NCBI GenBank assembly: GCA_037501455.1
Contig: CM074865.1
Span: 40,468,501 to 40,532,500, forward strand
Reading direction: 5' to 3'
DNA: 64,000 bases
Source of the DNA: Lantana camara
Lineage: Eukaryota > Streptophyta > Magnoliopsida > Lamiales > Verbenaceae
The notes below the pieces were generated by a model. It was given only the letters and a program-made list of their open reading frames with translations. It did not search any database and was not told the origin of the DNA. Below are positions 10,786 to 22,760 of the stretch, one piece after another (the stretch's first letter is position 1; every line of letters starts with the position of its first letter). Position numbers and translations under genes: made by a program.

Positions 10786-13112
10786 TGTAGCACCCGAGCG
10801 TGAGGTACCACATCCCCCGCACCGGGACCCGACCCGTATATGAAATGGAAGTCCATACACGTGCCAAATCCACGGCGAACGGGGACACAACACACACGCT
10901 ATGCTAGGCGGGACTAACCCTTAAACCAATCAACTCAAGAATCATAAAATCAGAGTTAAAATAATACGCGGAAGCAAGAATAACATAGCATATAAACAAT
11001 GAGCCACCAAGCTCCAAAATAGATATACAAAAGCATTCAAGTGTTCAACGGCGCTCATGGCCTACAAAATCGTAACGCTCCAAGCATAAACTATAATCAA
11101 ATACAAAAGCAATGAGAGTATGAACATATGAGACTGAAAAGAAGTGCTAAACATAAATCCAAGACCTAGACGACTTGTATTCCCGCCTAGCACTCCTATA
11201 CCTGCACAAAACAACTGAAAACAACTGGGTTCAGTCTAAAAGAGACTGGTGGGTATAAAAACGGGGCATAAGATATATAATATCGCATAAATTAAACACA
11301 TACATGCAAGCCCTAATCCCGTGTGAAGTTTGATAAGACTTTCCCAAGTGGTTAAAAAAAGAAAACATCAACGGGATTACGACGTTCATATTCATTCATA
11401 ATTGTTCATAAGGATTTATGGCCCGGCGAGTGGGCGTGCACAATCTCCAACCTACTCCAATGTAATCATAATTAATTATTCAATCATTCATTATCATACA
11501 TAAATCTTTTGTGCTCATAAATACATGATCATAATCATTCATATACACCTTCTTCCTCCGGGTGGTGGACGGGCTTGCAAGACCCGGCCACCGGTTCATA
11601 CATAGGCCAATGGGGGTACATGAATCCCCCAAGGGCACTCAGCTCCCATTCCTCGCTAAAACTCCTAGCGAGGACCGGTATCACCGTAGTTTGGTTGGGA
11701 CTAGTATATGGGATCCCCGTCAGCCCTTGCTTCCTCGGTTTGCCACATATACTAAGTCCCGGGGCCCGAACAAGCATAAATATAAATGTGTCTCGCCAAA
11801 CATAAGTTAGGGTTTCATAAATAAAAAGGGGGTCATACGTTTGAAATCATTTACCCGAAATGACTCGATATATATAAATATACGATTTTGGCTTAAAACT
11901 TTGCACATAAGGGATACATAGGGTTGTCTTAACTATTAGAAGAAAAACCCACCTTTACCAAAGCAAAAGAAAGGCACAAGCGTCTCAAGGCTCGCCCTCG
12001 TCTCTGACCAAACCCGAATCTGTGCAAAAGAAAAGGTATGAGACTCAATGACCACATATGACGCTCGGCAATGAAGTGAATATGACATGAATGCATAAAT
12101 GATCATGTTATATCAATAAAATGTTCATGTTCACTATTAAGAAACTTAAAACATATAACCAAATCATTCGTTCGTATATTTCATTCAATTTCATAAATTC
12201 ATAAATTCATATAAATTTCATAAATTCATAACATTCATAATATTCATAAATTCATAATGCATATCAATTAATCTAAAATCCATTTAATAAGCATAACACA
12301 TATTATTCAAATTCACATTTAGGAATAAAACAAATAAAACGTTCAATCAAAAGTCGGTAATTAAATACGCGAAATGGAAGTCAATTAATTTCAATAATTA
12401 AATTAAATCAAATAATATTTAAAATATATAATAAATATATATATAATATATAATAAACATATATAATATAACAAATATATACTAATATATAATAGTATAT
12501 AGTATATATAATATATAAATATATATATACTCACACATGCATGCACGTACATACATAAACACAAATACATAATATATATTGTACACACACACAACACACC
12601 CATGCATGCATTTACTATAATACCATGCACACAATTCACAGCCATGCATATACGCACACACATTACACAATTACACATAATATATATATATACGCATGCA
12701 ATTACACACACACACAAGCATTTATATATACATTATATACACAAGCCATGCATGCAAAACTCCATCAGTTCAAGCACACACACACAACACTAAACACAGC
12801 AGCCAAGCATTTAAACAGCAGTAGCAGCAGATCCTGGAAAACGAAGCAAAAGAGATCAAGGAAAACGGGGTGACACCCCCGTGTCACCTCCCAAACCTAG
12901 ACCGAGACACCCCCGTGTCTCGGTACAGCAATACCAGCACACACAGCACCCCCGTTACACGCCGGAAAAGCAACAACGACACCCCCGTATCGCACAGCAG
13001 CAGTCTCCCCTGTTATTACAGCAAGAATCGCGCAGAAAAGGCAGCTATTTCCAGTAAGAAAGAAGGCAACCAAGGCAGCTAAACTTTACGTCCGAAAAGT
13101 CGGGGCGTTACA
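10786..13112 (-). repeat. LTR of array, rightmost copy (2327 bp)
   Basis: This is a complete LTR and serves as the 5' LTR of copy 2. It shares the U3 deletion of the other array LTRs and differs from the middle one by scattered substitutions and a few small indels. It abuts foreign sequence at 13113, an older LTR fragment. Confidence 0.92.
12869..12992 (-). other. Palindrome cluster in array LTR (rightmost)
   Basis: GGTGACAC-CCCC-GTGTCACC is at 12869-12888 and the CCGAGACAC/GTGTCTCGG hairpin at 12902-12923, both perfect. The last, weaker palindrome (12977-12992) has a mismatch (CGACA/TATCG). Confidence 0.75.
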
Positions 13113-13338
13113 CAAACCCTCTCCACCTACTTACTTATGTATGAGGGGTAGCTAACCCACAACGTACTCGGAGTATCACGCCTCATCAACCTCCAAGAAT
13201 CGTAACACTACGAATGGGAATCATGCGCAGGCTTAACCCGACGACCCTTGCCGTCCCGGGCGTCCTTACCCTCAATTCCCGGGCCCAAGATACCTTACCA
13301 ATACCAATTCCTATATTTCAGGGCTTACCTCGCTCATA
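13113..13338 (-). repeat. Old Tekay-type LTR fragment, left part
   Basis: Similarity in order to the LTR at 52437-55482 (GGGGTAGC-AACCCACAA, then TATCACGCCT, then a CCGTCCCGGGCG-like stretch, matching about 53330-53480) shows a middle piece of a related LTR on the minus strand. It resumes at 22761, past a younger insertion. Its beginning was cut off where the array starts. Confidence 0.7.
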
Positions 13339-13343
13339 GATAA

Positions 13344-16300
13344 TGTAACGCCCCGACTTTTCGGCTATACAGGTATGACGTCACGAGTGGGTTTAGACTG
13401 AGAGTTATGTGACATTTATGTGTTTTAATTGTTAAGTGATCGTTTAACATATTAATTTCGTGAACTAAATTGCTATCATGTGACTAATATGACTTAGATG
13501 ATTTATTTGATTATGCTATTTGAATTTGCTTATAACATGCTTACTTGCCAATTAAATATTTATTTCACTTGTGCACTTATTTGAAATTATATGAAATCCT
13601 TGGACTCAATCGAATTTTTAATTGGACCTCAATTATTCACCTACCAAACCTTGGGGTCCTAATTGAATCACTTAAATTCTCAAAGGACCATAGTGCAAAT
13701 TCTTCTCTTCTCCCTCTCCATTTACACGATCAAAGCCCCCCCCCCCAAATCCATTCTTCTTCTTTCATTTCTTCTAGCAAAAACAAGGGCTCCCAACTTC
13801 TTCTCTCTTTTCTTTTTGATCGATCCAAGCTAACAAACAAGGAGACAAGAGAATTTCATCAAGTTTTATCCAAGAATTCAAGCTTCAACCATTTTCTTCC
13901 TCTTCTTCTTCCTTTCCAAGGTATATGTGTGTATATATATATATGTATAAGTTGGGTGATAACTAGGGTTTTATGGTTCTTGCTTTATAACTTGAATTCT
14001 TGTGTGAAAATACATGAATACATGTTAATCCATGAGTTTTATGTTTGGTTGTTTCAATTCTTGGAGCAAGAGTATGTGTATGTATACATGTGTACATAGG
14101 TGTATGTATATGTATTTATAATTGTTGAGTTTGTGAATTAAGGTGTTTTAATTTGCCCTAAACTTGCATTTGATGTTTCTACTTGGTATACTACATGTTT
14201 TAAGTGATTTGGGTTGAGTTTTGAGGTGTTTTGGTGATTTGTGGTCTTCTCCCGCGTTTGTGCCCTGTTTTCTGCGTTTTTTTGGCCACTGACCTGAATC
14301 CGCGAGGGTGGATTTTTCCTTTTGGAAAAATCCACGGGGGTGGATTTGAGGCAGAAACTTTGGACCATCCCCTGTTTCGGCCTGAGATTGTTTTGCTTCG
14401 TTCTCCCTCATACGAACTCGGATTGACCTAATTTTTGAACCCACGGAAACCTATTGAAGTCTAGAACATCCTCAAATTGGAATCATCTTAATATCTTTTC
14501 CCATTTATGAGATTTGATCAATTCATTTTGGTGTCGCTACTTCTTCGACAATCTGCATTCGTCCAATTTCAAACCTACGCCATTTTCACCTCGCTTTGAA
14601 CCATGATTCGTGCCACATATCCTTGAAAACATCTATGTGTCTAGTTTCACCTCCAACAAGCAAAACTTAATTCCAATTTCTCAAACTCAAGATATACCCA
14701 TTTTTCTACAGCTTGCGCATTTCCGAAAATTGTTAACTTTTCCTAACTTTTGCTAAACTTTGCCAAAACTCGTTCTATCGCCTTCCTTGCACCTCCTAGA
14801 CTCCTTATGTGACTTATATGCATTATATACATGCCTAATTGATCCTTATGCCTTGTTAACATGTATTGTAATATATTATGAATTGAATGATTAAAACATG
14901 TATGTGTCTAAATAGCTTTATTGGTGTGCATGAACATGATCACATCAACTCATGACATCTTATGATCTATTGTATATTGAAACATGACATAGAATTTCAC
15001 GAACACCTCATGTTAATGCCGTGCGTCCTAATTGGTTTCATATTGAGTCGTTTCTCACGAGTACACATTATGTCTTTCTCTTGTACAGTTCATCTCCAGG
15101 GTGGAGATATCATGATTGATAAGCTCACGGCCTAGCTTGTATCCTTGTATCGTCATCTTCCAGGTGAGGGTGTTTTTGTTCTAGCTATGTAACAAACCCT
15201 ACAATCCTTATGTGAAAAGTTTTGGCCAAAACCTTATGATTATATATATGTTACTTTTAAAGTAAAGTTATCGAGTAACTTTGATCGAGTAAACCCTTTT
15301 CTAATAAATTATGAAATATGTTATGTTTCTTATGAACTGAAATGTTTTGGCGAGATTGCATGTATGATATGTTCACGGGCCCAGGGACTTAGCACATGTG
15401 GCTATCCGGGGAGGTATGGGCCGACGGTGATCCCAGGTGCTAGTTCCATTATGTTTTACGTCGAAACGGATCTCGTCAGGAGTTTTGACGAGAAAACGCT
15501 AGTCGGGCTTTTGGGGACTCATGAACCCCTCTAGCCATTATGTATGAGGTGGTCGGGTCTTGCTCGCCCGTCCACCGCCGGAGGAAGAAGGTTGGAACTT
15601 ATTTTATGAATGTGATTATGTTATGATTGATAGGCACCGTGCGGGAAGGCCGGGACACGGATTTCCCAAACGAATATGTTTTAGGATATGATATATGAAT
15701 TGTGTGTATTATGATATATTGCATGATCACCTATTTAATGTATTATTGATATTTGTCGTACACGGTCGGAGTTTGGTTGGAGGTTGTGCACGCTCACTCG
15801 CCGAGCCTTATTGATTGAATATGATTTATGGACTTATTGAATTTAATATGAATAGTCGTAAAGTCTGAGCATTGCTTACTTAATTTCTAGCCCTTCAAGG
15901 GAACTAACTTTAAATAAAACCTTGCTCAGGATTTATGACTTGCATGCGCATGTTTCTATAGTATATGTATCGCTCCTGCTCACTCAGTCTTCTAGAGACT
16001 GACCCCTCTTTCCCACTTCTCAGTTTCTTGCAGGTTTTGCTAGGCGGAGGTCAAGTTTTACTTCTTTTGTTAGATCACTTGTACACTCGAGTCACATCTT
16101 ACATTATTATGTTCTAATTGGATATTCCTATGTAATTGGGCCTTTGTGCTAGTTATGAAATTATTGGATATTGATTCGGGACAGGTTGTGTGCTTAGTTG
16201 AACCCGTTGTTAGGATGCATGATGGATTTAATTTTATGTATTGGAAATTCGGGCTTGTAGCCTTTGTTGAAATCTATGAATTGCACATTAATGCTTCCGC

Positions 16301-16463
16301 ACAGCCTTTTGATTATATGGTACGGGGTTAGTTTCCGCCTAGCAAGGTTGTTTTGTTTTGTCACCCGTTCGCTATGGGTCCGGTTCATGCTGAACTATCC
16401 ATTTCATGTGTGGACTAGACTTATAGTGCGGGGGATGTGGCGCCTATCGTCCCGGGTGTTACA
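13344..16463 (+). repeat. 5' LTR of young non-coding element (3120 bp)
   Basis: Ends are TGTAACGCC...GGTGTTACA. A perfect TGACGTCA (bZIP/CRE-type) box lies at 13376-13383, a C11 run near 13737, a possible TATA-rich stretch near 13925-13950 and a strong hairpin at 14308-14335. GTGCGGGGGATGTGG is at 16426-16440. The short open frames inside are not convincing genes and recur identically in the other LTR. Confidence 0.93.
14308..14335 (+). other. Hairpin in LTR of young non-coding element
   Basis: Arms GTGGATTTTTCC and GGAAAAATCCAC (12 bp) surround TTTT. A further GGGGGTGGATTT follows. The position, about 960 bp into the LTR, resembles that of palindromes in the related LTRs. Confidence 0.8.
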
Positions 16464-16471
16464 TCCTTAAG

Positions 16472-16506
16472 TGGTATCAGAGCCCCAGGTTGCAAAACCC
16501 GGGCTC
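16472..16506 (+). promoter_or_regulatory. Primer-binding site and overlapping stem-loop, young element
   Basis: TGGTATCAGAGC is at 16472-16483. The hairpin 16480-16506 has outer stem GAGCCC/GGGCTC, inner stem GGTT/AACC and loop GCAA. The outer stem uses Watson-Crick pairs where the array has G-U pairs. Confidence 0.85.
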
Positions 16507-19500
16507 TCGTGTCATGTCGTGTCAGGTGTAGGTCGAACGGCTTAGGAACAACATGTCAACGTGTGCATCGCATTGATCATGAGCGTAGTTATTGAAATTT
16601 GACATGGAAAAACTTATTATTAAATGTGTTTGACTTAAAATTTTGTTAATTTATGTGTTACATTTTTCATTAATACGTGCTCTTGGTGCTAATTGTGTGT
16701 CATATGCACGTACTAACGGGCATGCATTATATTTGAATTGAATTGTGAATTGTAGGATATTAATATAACCTCAAACCACGGCCAATCCTCAAAACCACAA
16801 CAACTTGCAACGGGCTCTCTCTAAAGTGTGGATGATTGCTTCGGATATTTAGAATAATACGGGTAATCGGTGACCCTTATGACAAGATTATATGTTGAGA
16901 GTTCGAGCTCAAAAAGGGAATTAAATTTTGGGTGAAGATTTTGAATGAATGAAGTAATAGTACGAGGTTATGATGTTTATATCCACAAAATAAACACCTA
17001 CCTCTTCATATCGCGAAGGGAGTCGATCAACCGGGCATGCGATTCATTTAATTCAAGAAGGAGGCGAAATCAATACTTGAAGGTATCAAATGTTTACAAC
17101 ATCCGGGTTTAGAAGACCAAAGAAGAAAACTTGAGTTGAAAAAAATGATCCGAATTGAAGTTAAAGACCGAGAAGCTTAATTATGGAAAAAGGGAAATTA
17201 TAATTTTTAAAATAAAGAGGAATTTGGTGTAAAGAAATATGTCGAGATACTTAGGCTTTTGGAATGAGGCTAGTGGAAGAAGCTAGAGACCACTCCACTT
17301 TCGGAATTACAAAAGGATGACCAAGATACTCGAATCAACAACTAAATTCGTCAATTCAACCCGGAGTGAGAATGAAAGCATCCGATCTTGGAAAGTTTAT
17401 AAAGTTGCTCGACCACGAGAAATTCTTTAAGGCTAGAGCGAGAAGGTTTTGGTCAAGATAACAATTGCGGTAAAGAATCGGATAAGAGATGAGTGAGATA
17501 CTTTGGATGCTAAAATAAATCTTAGATTGGGTTGGAGACCAAACAATTTTGGATTCATGAAGGTGACAAGTAGAGGAACCAAGCAACGGCATAATCCCTA
17601 TAAATCTATGGGAAGTCAAGGTACCCAAATTGATATTCAAGTTTGATAACTTGATCGAAACGGAACACTAAGATTATACAATCATGGAAGCCAAATCCAT
17701 TCACTTTTATGAACTTACGAAGAAGGAAATATAGAGACTATGATTAAGGTGACGACTATGGTGGAAATCCTACAATTTGGGATCGAAATTTGGGGAGACT
17801 AGCGCTACCGATTTCGTGAATGTGAAAGGATTGGAGTTTAATGAAAACTTTGGATTTGGGGCCTCACCAGAGGATTAAGGAAGTAAAAAGGAACTTGGAA
17901 ATTTGCATTTGGGAGGATTGAGGTATCAAGATGTTCGGGTATAGAAATTGGAATTTAATAGCAAACACGGACCTTGGAAGCATGGATGGATGCAAGGAGA
18001 ATTAAGGAAGTTAGAAGACCGTGGGTAAGCAAGAAGTGGTTGATGAACTCGAGGTCAAAGGATCAAATTGTCAAGCTAAAAGCTTCCCACCATGGTGACA
18101 GGTTTAATATATTCATGGCACGTGCATCATACTTCGCTTTAAATTAATTACTCTTCTATATTTCTATATGTGTGCATACATCTTTACATTAAATACTTGC
18201 TCTAATGTGTTGCATCCTTATATGTTGGCTATGTGCATTGGCATCTTAATCCAACATGCATGGTTTAGTGTTTACTTGATAGGAACTTTCTCCACTCCAT
18301 TCCTCAAGTGTTACTCCGACCGAGCCGCATCCGGTTTGAGATAAGAGGACTATTGGATTGCAAAGTGTGTGGAACAAAAGGAAAGAGGAAATATCGAGGC
18401 TCGGGAAAATAGAGCTTGAGGGTAGAATAGAAGAAGTAGGTTGTTATCTCTACCAAAATCACTTCAATGTAAATATGAATAATGTCACCGGACACGTAGC
18501 TTGACTAGGACCTTTATACCAAGGAAGCTGAAGTTAAGAAGTTGGGAATCCCATATTCCGTAAGTGATAGAACAAGTTTAAAGGGTTGAGATAGAATCTC
18601 TTAAGGGGGAGAGCCGACCCAGAAGAATGATAGTTGGTAACTTCAGTTGAAGAATCAACCTCGTTGATTTCTTATTATGAGACTTACAAGTTAAATCTTC
18701 CAAGATTAACAGGATCATAGATAGCATAACGAGTCTTCAGCTTGGAGACATGGGACTGTGAAAGTATTTTAAGAATTGGCAAGGAAAGTATTGGGATTGG
18801 AGAATGGAAATTGAGCTACTAAAGATTAACTCAAGTATTCAAGTTGGAGGTTAGAACTTGAGCATTTAAAGGCTAACTTGAACAACTAAGAAGGTCGAAT
18901 ACTAATCGAGGTGGACAACGAGCTAATTGGGTTAAGATCAAGTACACACTAAAAATTTGATCTTCGGACTATGGTGTTTAGAGAAGGCAAGAGAAAAGAG
19001 TATGTGATGAAGATCGGGTGGTTATTTAAGTATTGAGTACATCGGGGATTGCAATGCCTGACACTATGGAAGGAATCAAGTGTTGAATCGGATCACTACA
19101 ATATAAGATTCTCGAGCATCAGTGAACGGTAAATTTAGCATCCATGGCATATACATACATACAACTTTATTTCGAATAATTTATGATGCTAAGTGCTTGG
19201 ATTACTTGTTGTATTAACTGTTCTTGTATAATTGATTCTCGATGTATTTGATAACTCCTACTTGTTTCTTGTGTGGTTGTGACATGATTGTTTATTTAAT
19301 TGTTGTTTTGAGAGTTTGAGAGTTTCTCGTTGTTGTTCGAGAGACGGGGTTCTCTCGTTGTTGCTTGTGAGAGACGGGGTTCTCTCTCCTTGTTGTTCGA
19401 AAGACGGGGCTCTTTCATTACTTGCTACCTGATTAGACTTTCGAGTGCTTAGGCTTCGGTGAGTTAAGGGTCGTGATTTAACAGCAATTGAAGACCCCTT

Positions 19501-19624
19501 GTTGCTTGAAGACCTTTTCCGAACTAATTCCTGACGGGGAGTTGCTAACCCGCATGGGATGAACACGGGAAAGTTTAAGTGAAGTTCAGAATCAAGGCAG
19601 TGGACCTGGGGACAGGTCCTTCTT
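16507..19624 (+). other. Non-coding interior of young LTR element
   Basis: About 3.1 kb between PBS and polypurine tract. I see no zinc knuckle, protease, RT, RNase H, integrase or chromodomain motif in either strand, and no long open frame. It is purine-rich on the plus strand. A short tandem repeat lies at 19326-19412. The length fits a LARD-like carrier whose interior was replaced or scrambled. Confidence 0.75.
19326..19412 (+). repeat. Three imperfect ~30-bp tandem repeats
   Basis: The phrase CTTGTTGTTCGAGAGACGGG recurs three times with small changes, each followed by a CTCTC-rich linker. It lies near the 3' end of the non-coding interior. On the minus strand it reads as a repeated NERTPSLEQQ-like peptide, which I regard as incidental. 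Confidence 0.7.
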
Positions 19625-19637
19625 AAGGGGGAGAGGT
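19625..19637 (+). other. Polypurine tract, young element
   Basis: AAGGGGGAGAGGT lies immediately before the 3' LTR start, matching the tracts of the coding relatives. Confidence 0.88.
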
Positions 19638-22600
19638 TGTAACGCCCCGACTTTTCGGCTATACAGGTATGACGTCACGAGTGGGTTTAGACTGAGAGTT
19701 ATGTGACATTTATGTGTTTTAATTGTTAAGTGATCGTTTAACATATTAATTTCGTGAACTAAATTGCTATCATGTGACTAATATGACTTAGATGATTTAT
19801 TTGATTATGCTATTTGAATTTGCTTATAACATGCTTACTTGCCAATTAAATATTTATTTCACTTGTGCACTTATTTGAAATTATATGAAATCCTTGGACT
19901 CAATCGAATTTTTAATTGGACCTCAATTATTCACCTACCAAACCTTGGGGTCCTAATTGAATCACTTAAATTCTCAAAGGACCATAGTGCAAATTCTTCT
20001 CTTCTCCCTCTCCATTTACACGATCAAAGCCCCCCCCCAAATCCATTCTTCTTCTTTCATTTCTTCTAGCAAAAACAAGGGCTCCCAACTTCTTCTCTCT
20101 TTTCTTTTTGATCGATCCAAGCTAACAAACAAGGAGACAAGAGAATTTCATCAAGTTTTATCCAAGAATTCAAGCTTCAACCATTTTCTTCCTCTTCTTC
20201 TTCCTTTCCAAGGTATATGTGTGTATATATATATATGTATAAGTTGGGTGATAACTAGGGTTTTATGGTTCTTGCTTTATAACTTGAATTCTTGTGTGAA
20301 AATACATGAATACATGTTAATCCATGAGTTTTATGTTTGGTTGTTTCAATTCTTGGAGCAAGAGTATGTGTATGTATACATGTGTACATAGGTGTATGTA
20401 TATGTATTTATAATTGTTGAGTTTGTGAATTAAGGTGTTTTAATTTGCCCTAAACTTGCATTTGATGTTTCTACTTGGTATACTACATGTTTTAAGTGAT
20501 TTGGGTTGAGTTTTGAGGTGTTTTGGTGATTTGTGGTCTTCTCCCGCGTTTGTGCCCTGTTTTCTGCGTTTTTTTGGCCACTGACCTGAATCCGCGAGGG
20601 TGGATTTTTCCTTTTGGAAAAATCCACGGGGGTGGATTTGAGGCAGAAACTTTGGACCATCCCCTGTTTCGGCCTGAGATTGTTTTGCTTCGTTCTCCCT
20701 CATACGAACTCGGATTGACCTAATTTTTGAACCCACGAAAACCTATTGAAGTCTAGAACATCCTCAAATTGGAATCATCTTAATATCTTTTTCCATTTAT
20801 GAGATTTGATCAATTCATTTTGGTGTCGCTACTTCTTCGACAATCTGCATTCGTCCAATTTCAAACCTACGCCATTTTCACCTCGCTTTGAACCATGATT
20901 CGTGCCACATATCCTTGAAAACATCTATGTGTCTAGTTTCACCTCCAACAAGCAAAACTTAATTCCAATTTCTCAAACTCAAGATATACCCATTTTTCTA
21001 CAGCTTGCGCATTTCCGAAAATTGTTAACTTTTCCTAACTTTTGCTAAACTTTGCCAAAACTCGTTCTATCGCCTTCCTTGCACCTCCTAGACTCCTTAT
21101 GTGACTTATATGCATTATATACATGCCTAATTGATCCTTATGCCTTGTTAACATGTATTGTAATATATTATGAATTGAATGATTAAAACATGTATGTGTC
21201 TAAATAGCTTTATTGGTGTGCATGAACATGATCACATCAACTCATGACATCTTATGATCTATTGTATATTGAAACATGACATAGAATTTCACGAACACCT
21301 CATGTTAATGCCGTGCGTCCTAATTGGTTTCATATTGAGTCGTTTCTCACGAGTACACATTATGTCTTTCTCTTGTACAGTTCATCTCCAGGGTGGAGAT
21401 ATCATGATTGATAAGCTCACGGCCTAGCTTGTATCCTTGTATCGTCATCTTCCAGGTGAGGGTGTTTTTGTTCTAGCTATGTAACAAACCCTACAATCCT
21501 TATGTGAAAAGTTTTGGCCAAAACCTTATGATTATATATATGTTACTTTTAAAGTAAAGTTATCGAGTAACTTTGATCGAGTAAACCCTTTTCTAATAAA
21601 TTATGAAATATGTTATGTTTCTTATGAACTGAAATGTTTTGGCGAGATTGCATGTATGATATGTTCACGGGCCCAGGGACTTAGCACATGTGGCTATCCG
21701 GGGAGGTATGGGCCGACGGTGATCCCAGGTGCTAGTTCCATTATGTTTTACGTCGAAACGGATCTCGTCAGGAGTTTTGACGAGAAAACGCTAGTCGGGC
21801 TTTTGGGGACTCATGAACCCCTCTAGCCATTATGTATGAGGTGGTCGGGTCTTGCTCGCCCGTCCACCGCCGGAGGAAGAAGGTTGGAACTTATTTTATG
21901 AATGTGATTATATTATGATTGATAGGCACCGTGCGGGAAGGCCGGGACACGGATTTCCCAAACGAATATGTTTTAGGATATGATATATGAATTGTGTGTA
22001 TTATGATATATTGCATGATCACCTATTTAATGTATTATTGATATTTGTCGTACACGGTCGGAGTTTGGTTGGAGGTTGTGCACGCTCACTCGCCGAGCCT
22101 TATTGATTGAATATGATTTATGGACTTATTGAATTTAATATGAATAGTCGTAAAGTCTGAGCATTGCTTACTTAATTTCTAGCCCTTCAAGGGAACTAAC
22201 TTTAAATAAAACCTTGCTCAGGATTTATGACTTGCATGCGCATGTTTCTATAGTATATGTATCGCTCCTGCTCACTCAGTCTTCTAGAGACTGACCCCTC
22301 TTTCCCACTTCTCAGTTTCTTGCAGGTTTTGCTAGGCGGAGGTCAAGTTTTACTTCTTTTGTTAGATCACTTGTACACTCGAGTCACATCTTACATTATT
22401 ATGTTCTAATTGGATATTCCTATGTAATTGGGCCTTTGTGCTAGTTATGAAATTATTGGATATTGATTCGGGACAGGTTGTGTGCTTAGTTGAACCCGTT
22501 GTTAGGATGCATGATGGATTTAATTTTATGTATTGGAAATTCGGGCTTGTAGCCTTTGTTGAAATCTATGAATTGCACATTAATGCTTCCGCACAGCCTT

Positions 22601-22755
22601 TTGATTATATGGTACGGGGTTAGTTTCCGCCTAGCAAGGTTGTTTTGTTTTGTCACCCGTTCGCTATGGGTCCGGTTCATGCTGAACTATCCATTTCATG
22701 TGTGGACTAGACTTATAGTGCGGGGGATGTGGCGCCTATCGTCCCGGGTGTTACA
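19638..22755 (+). repeat. 3' LTR of young non-coding element (3118 bp)
   Basis: Practically identical to 13344-16463. Differences noticed are C9 instead of C11 near 20030 and single substitutions near 20739, 20791 and 21911. The hairpin recurs at 20600-20627. It is followed by the TSD GATAA. Confidence 0.93.
20600..20627 (+). other. Hairpin in 3' LTR of young element
   Basis: Same 12-bp arms GTGGATTTTTCC/GGAAAAATCCAC and TTTT loop as at 14308. Confidence 0.8.
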
Positions 22756-22760
22756 GATAA

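Larger units (their letters stand above)
1..13112 (-). mobile_element. Tandem array of defective Tekay-type Ty3/gypsy elements
   Basis: Three LTRs (1-888, cut by the window edge; 4670-7007; 10786-13112) alternate with two internal regions (889-4669 and 7008-10785), so neighbouring copies share an LTR. On the minus strand each LTR runs TGTAACGCC...GGTGCTACA. A primer-binding site TGGTATCAGAGC lies inside each right-hand LTR and a purine tract abuts each left-hand LTR. Order on the minus strand is gag, protease, RT, RNase H, integrase zinc domain, then integrase tail with chromodomain, as in chromoviruses. Both copies lack the gag core and the integrase catalytic core, with identical junctions, so these lesions predate the duplication. 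Unequal recombination between LTRs is the simplest origin. The right end abuts an older LTR at 13113; the left end is outside the window, so no TSD can be checked. Confidence 0.92.
13344..22755 (+). mobile_element. Young non-coding Tekay-like LTR retrotransposon, TSD GATAA
   Basis: Full-length insertion of 9412 bp. The LTRs are at 13344-16463 and 19638-22755, and the target duplication GATAA is at 13339-13343 and 22756-22760. The LTR ends, PBS and polypurine tract are of the same type as the coding Tekay elements in this window. The 3174-bp interior has no gag-pol similarity that I can find in any frame. The LTRs differ by two bases in length, entirely from a C-run (11 against 9 C), and by only a few substitutions noticed. 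It must have been mobilised recently by proteins from elsewhere. Confidence 0.93.

Noticed and set aside
13545..14099. 184-codon open frame in the LTR of the young element (also broken near 19839-20391)
   Set aside because: The poly-C indel between the two LTRs breaks it, the composition is low-complexity, and no domain is visible.
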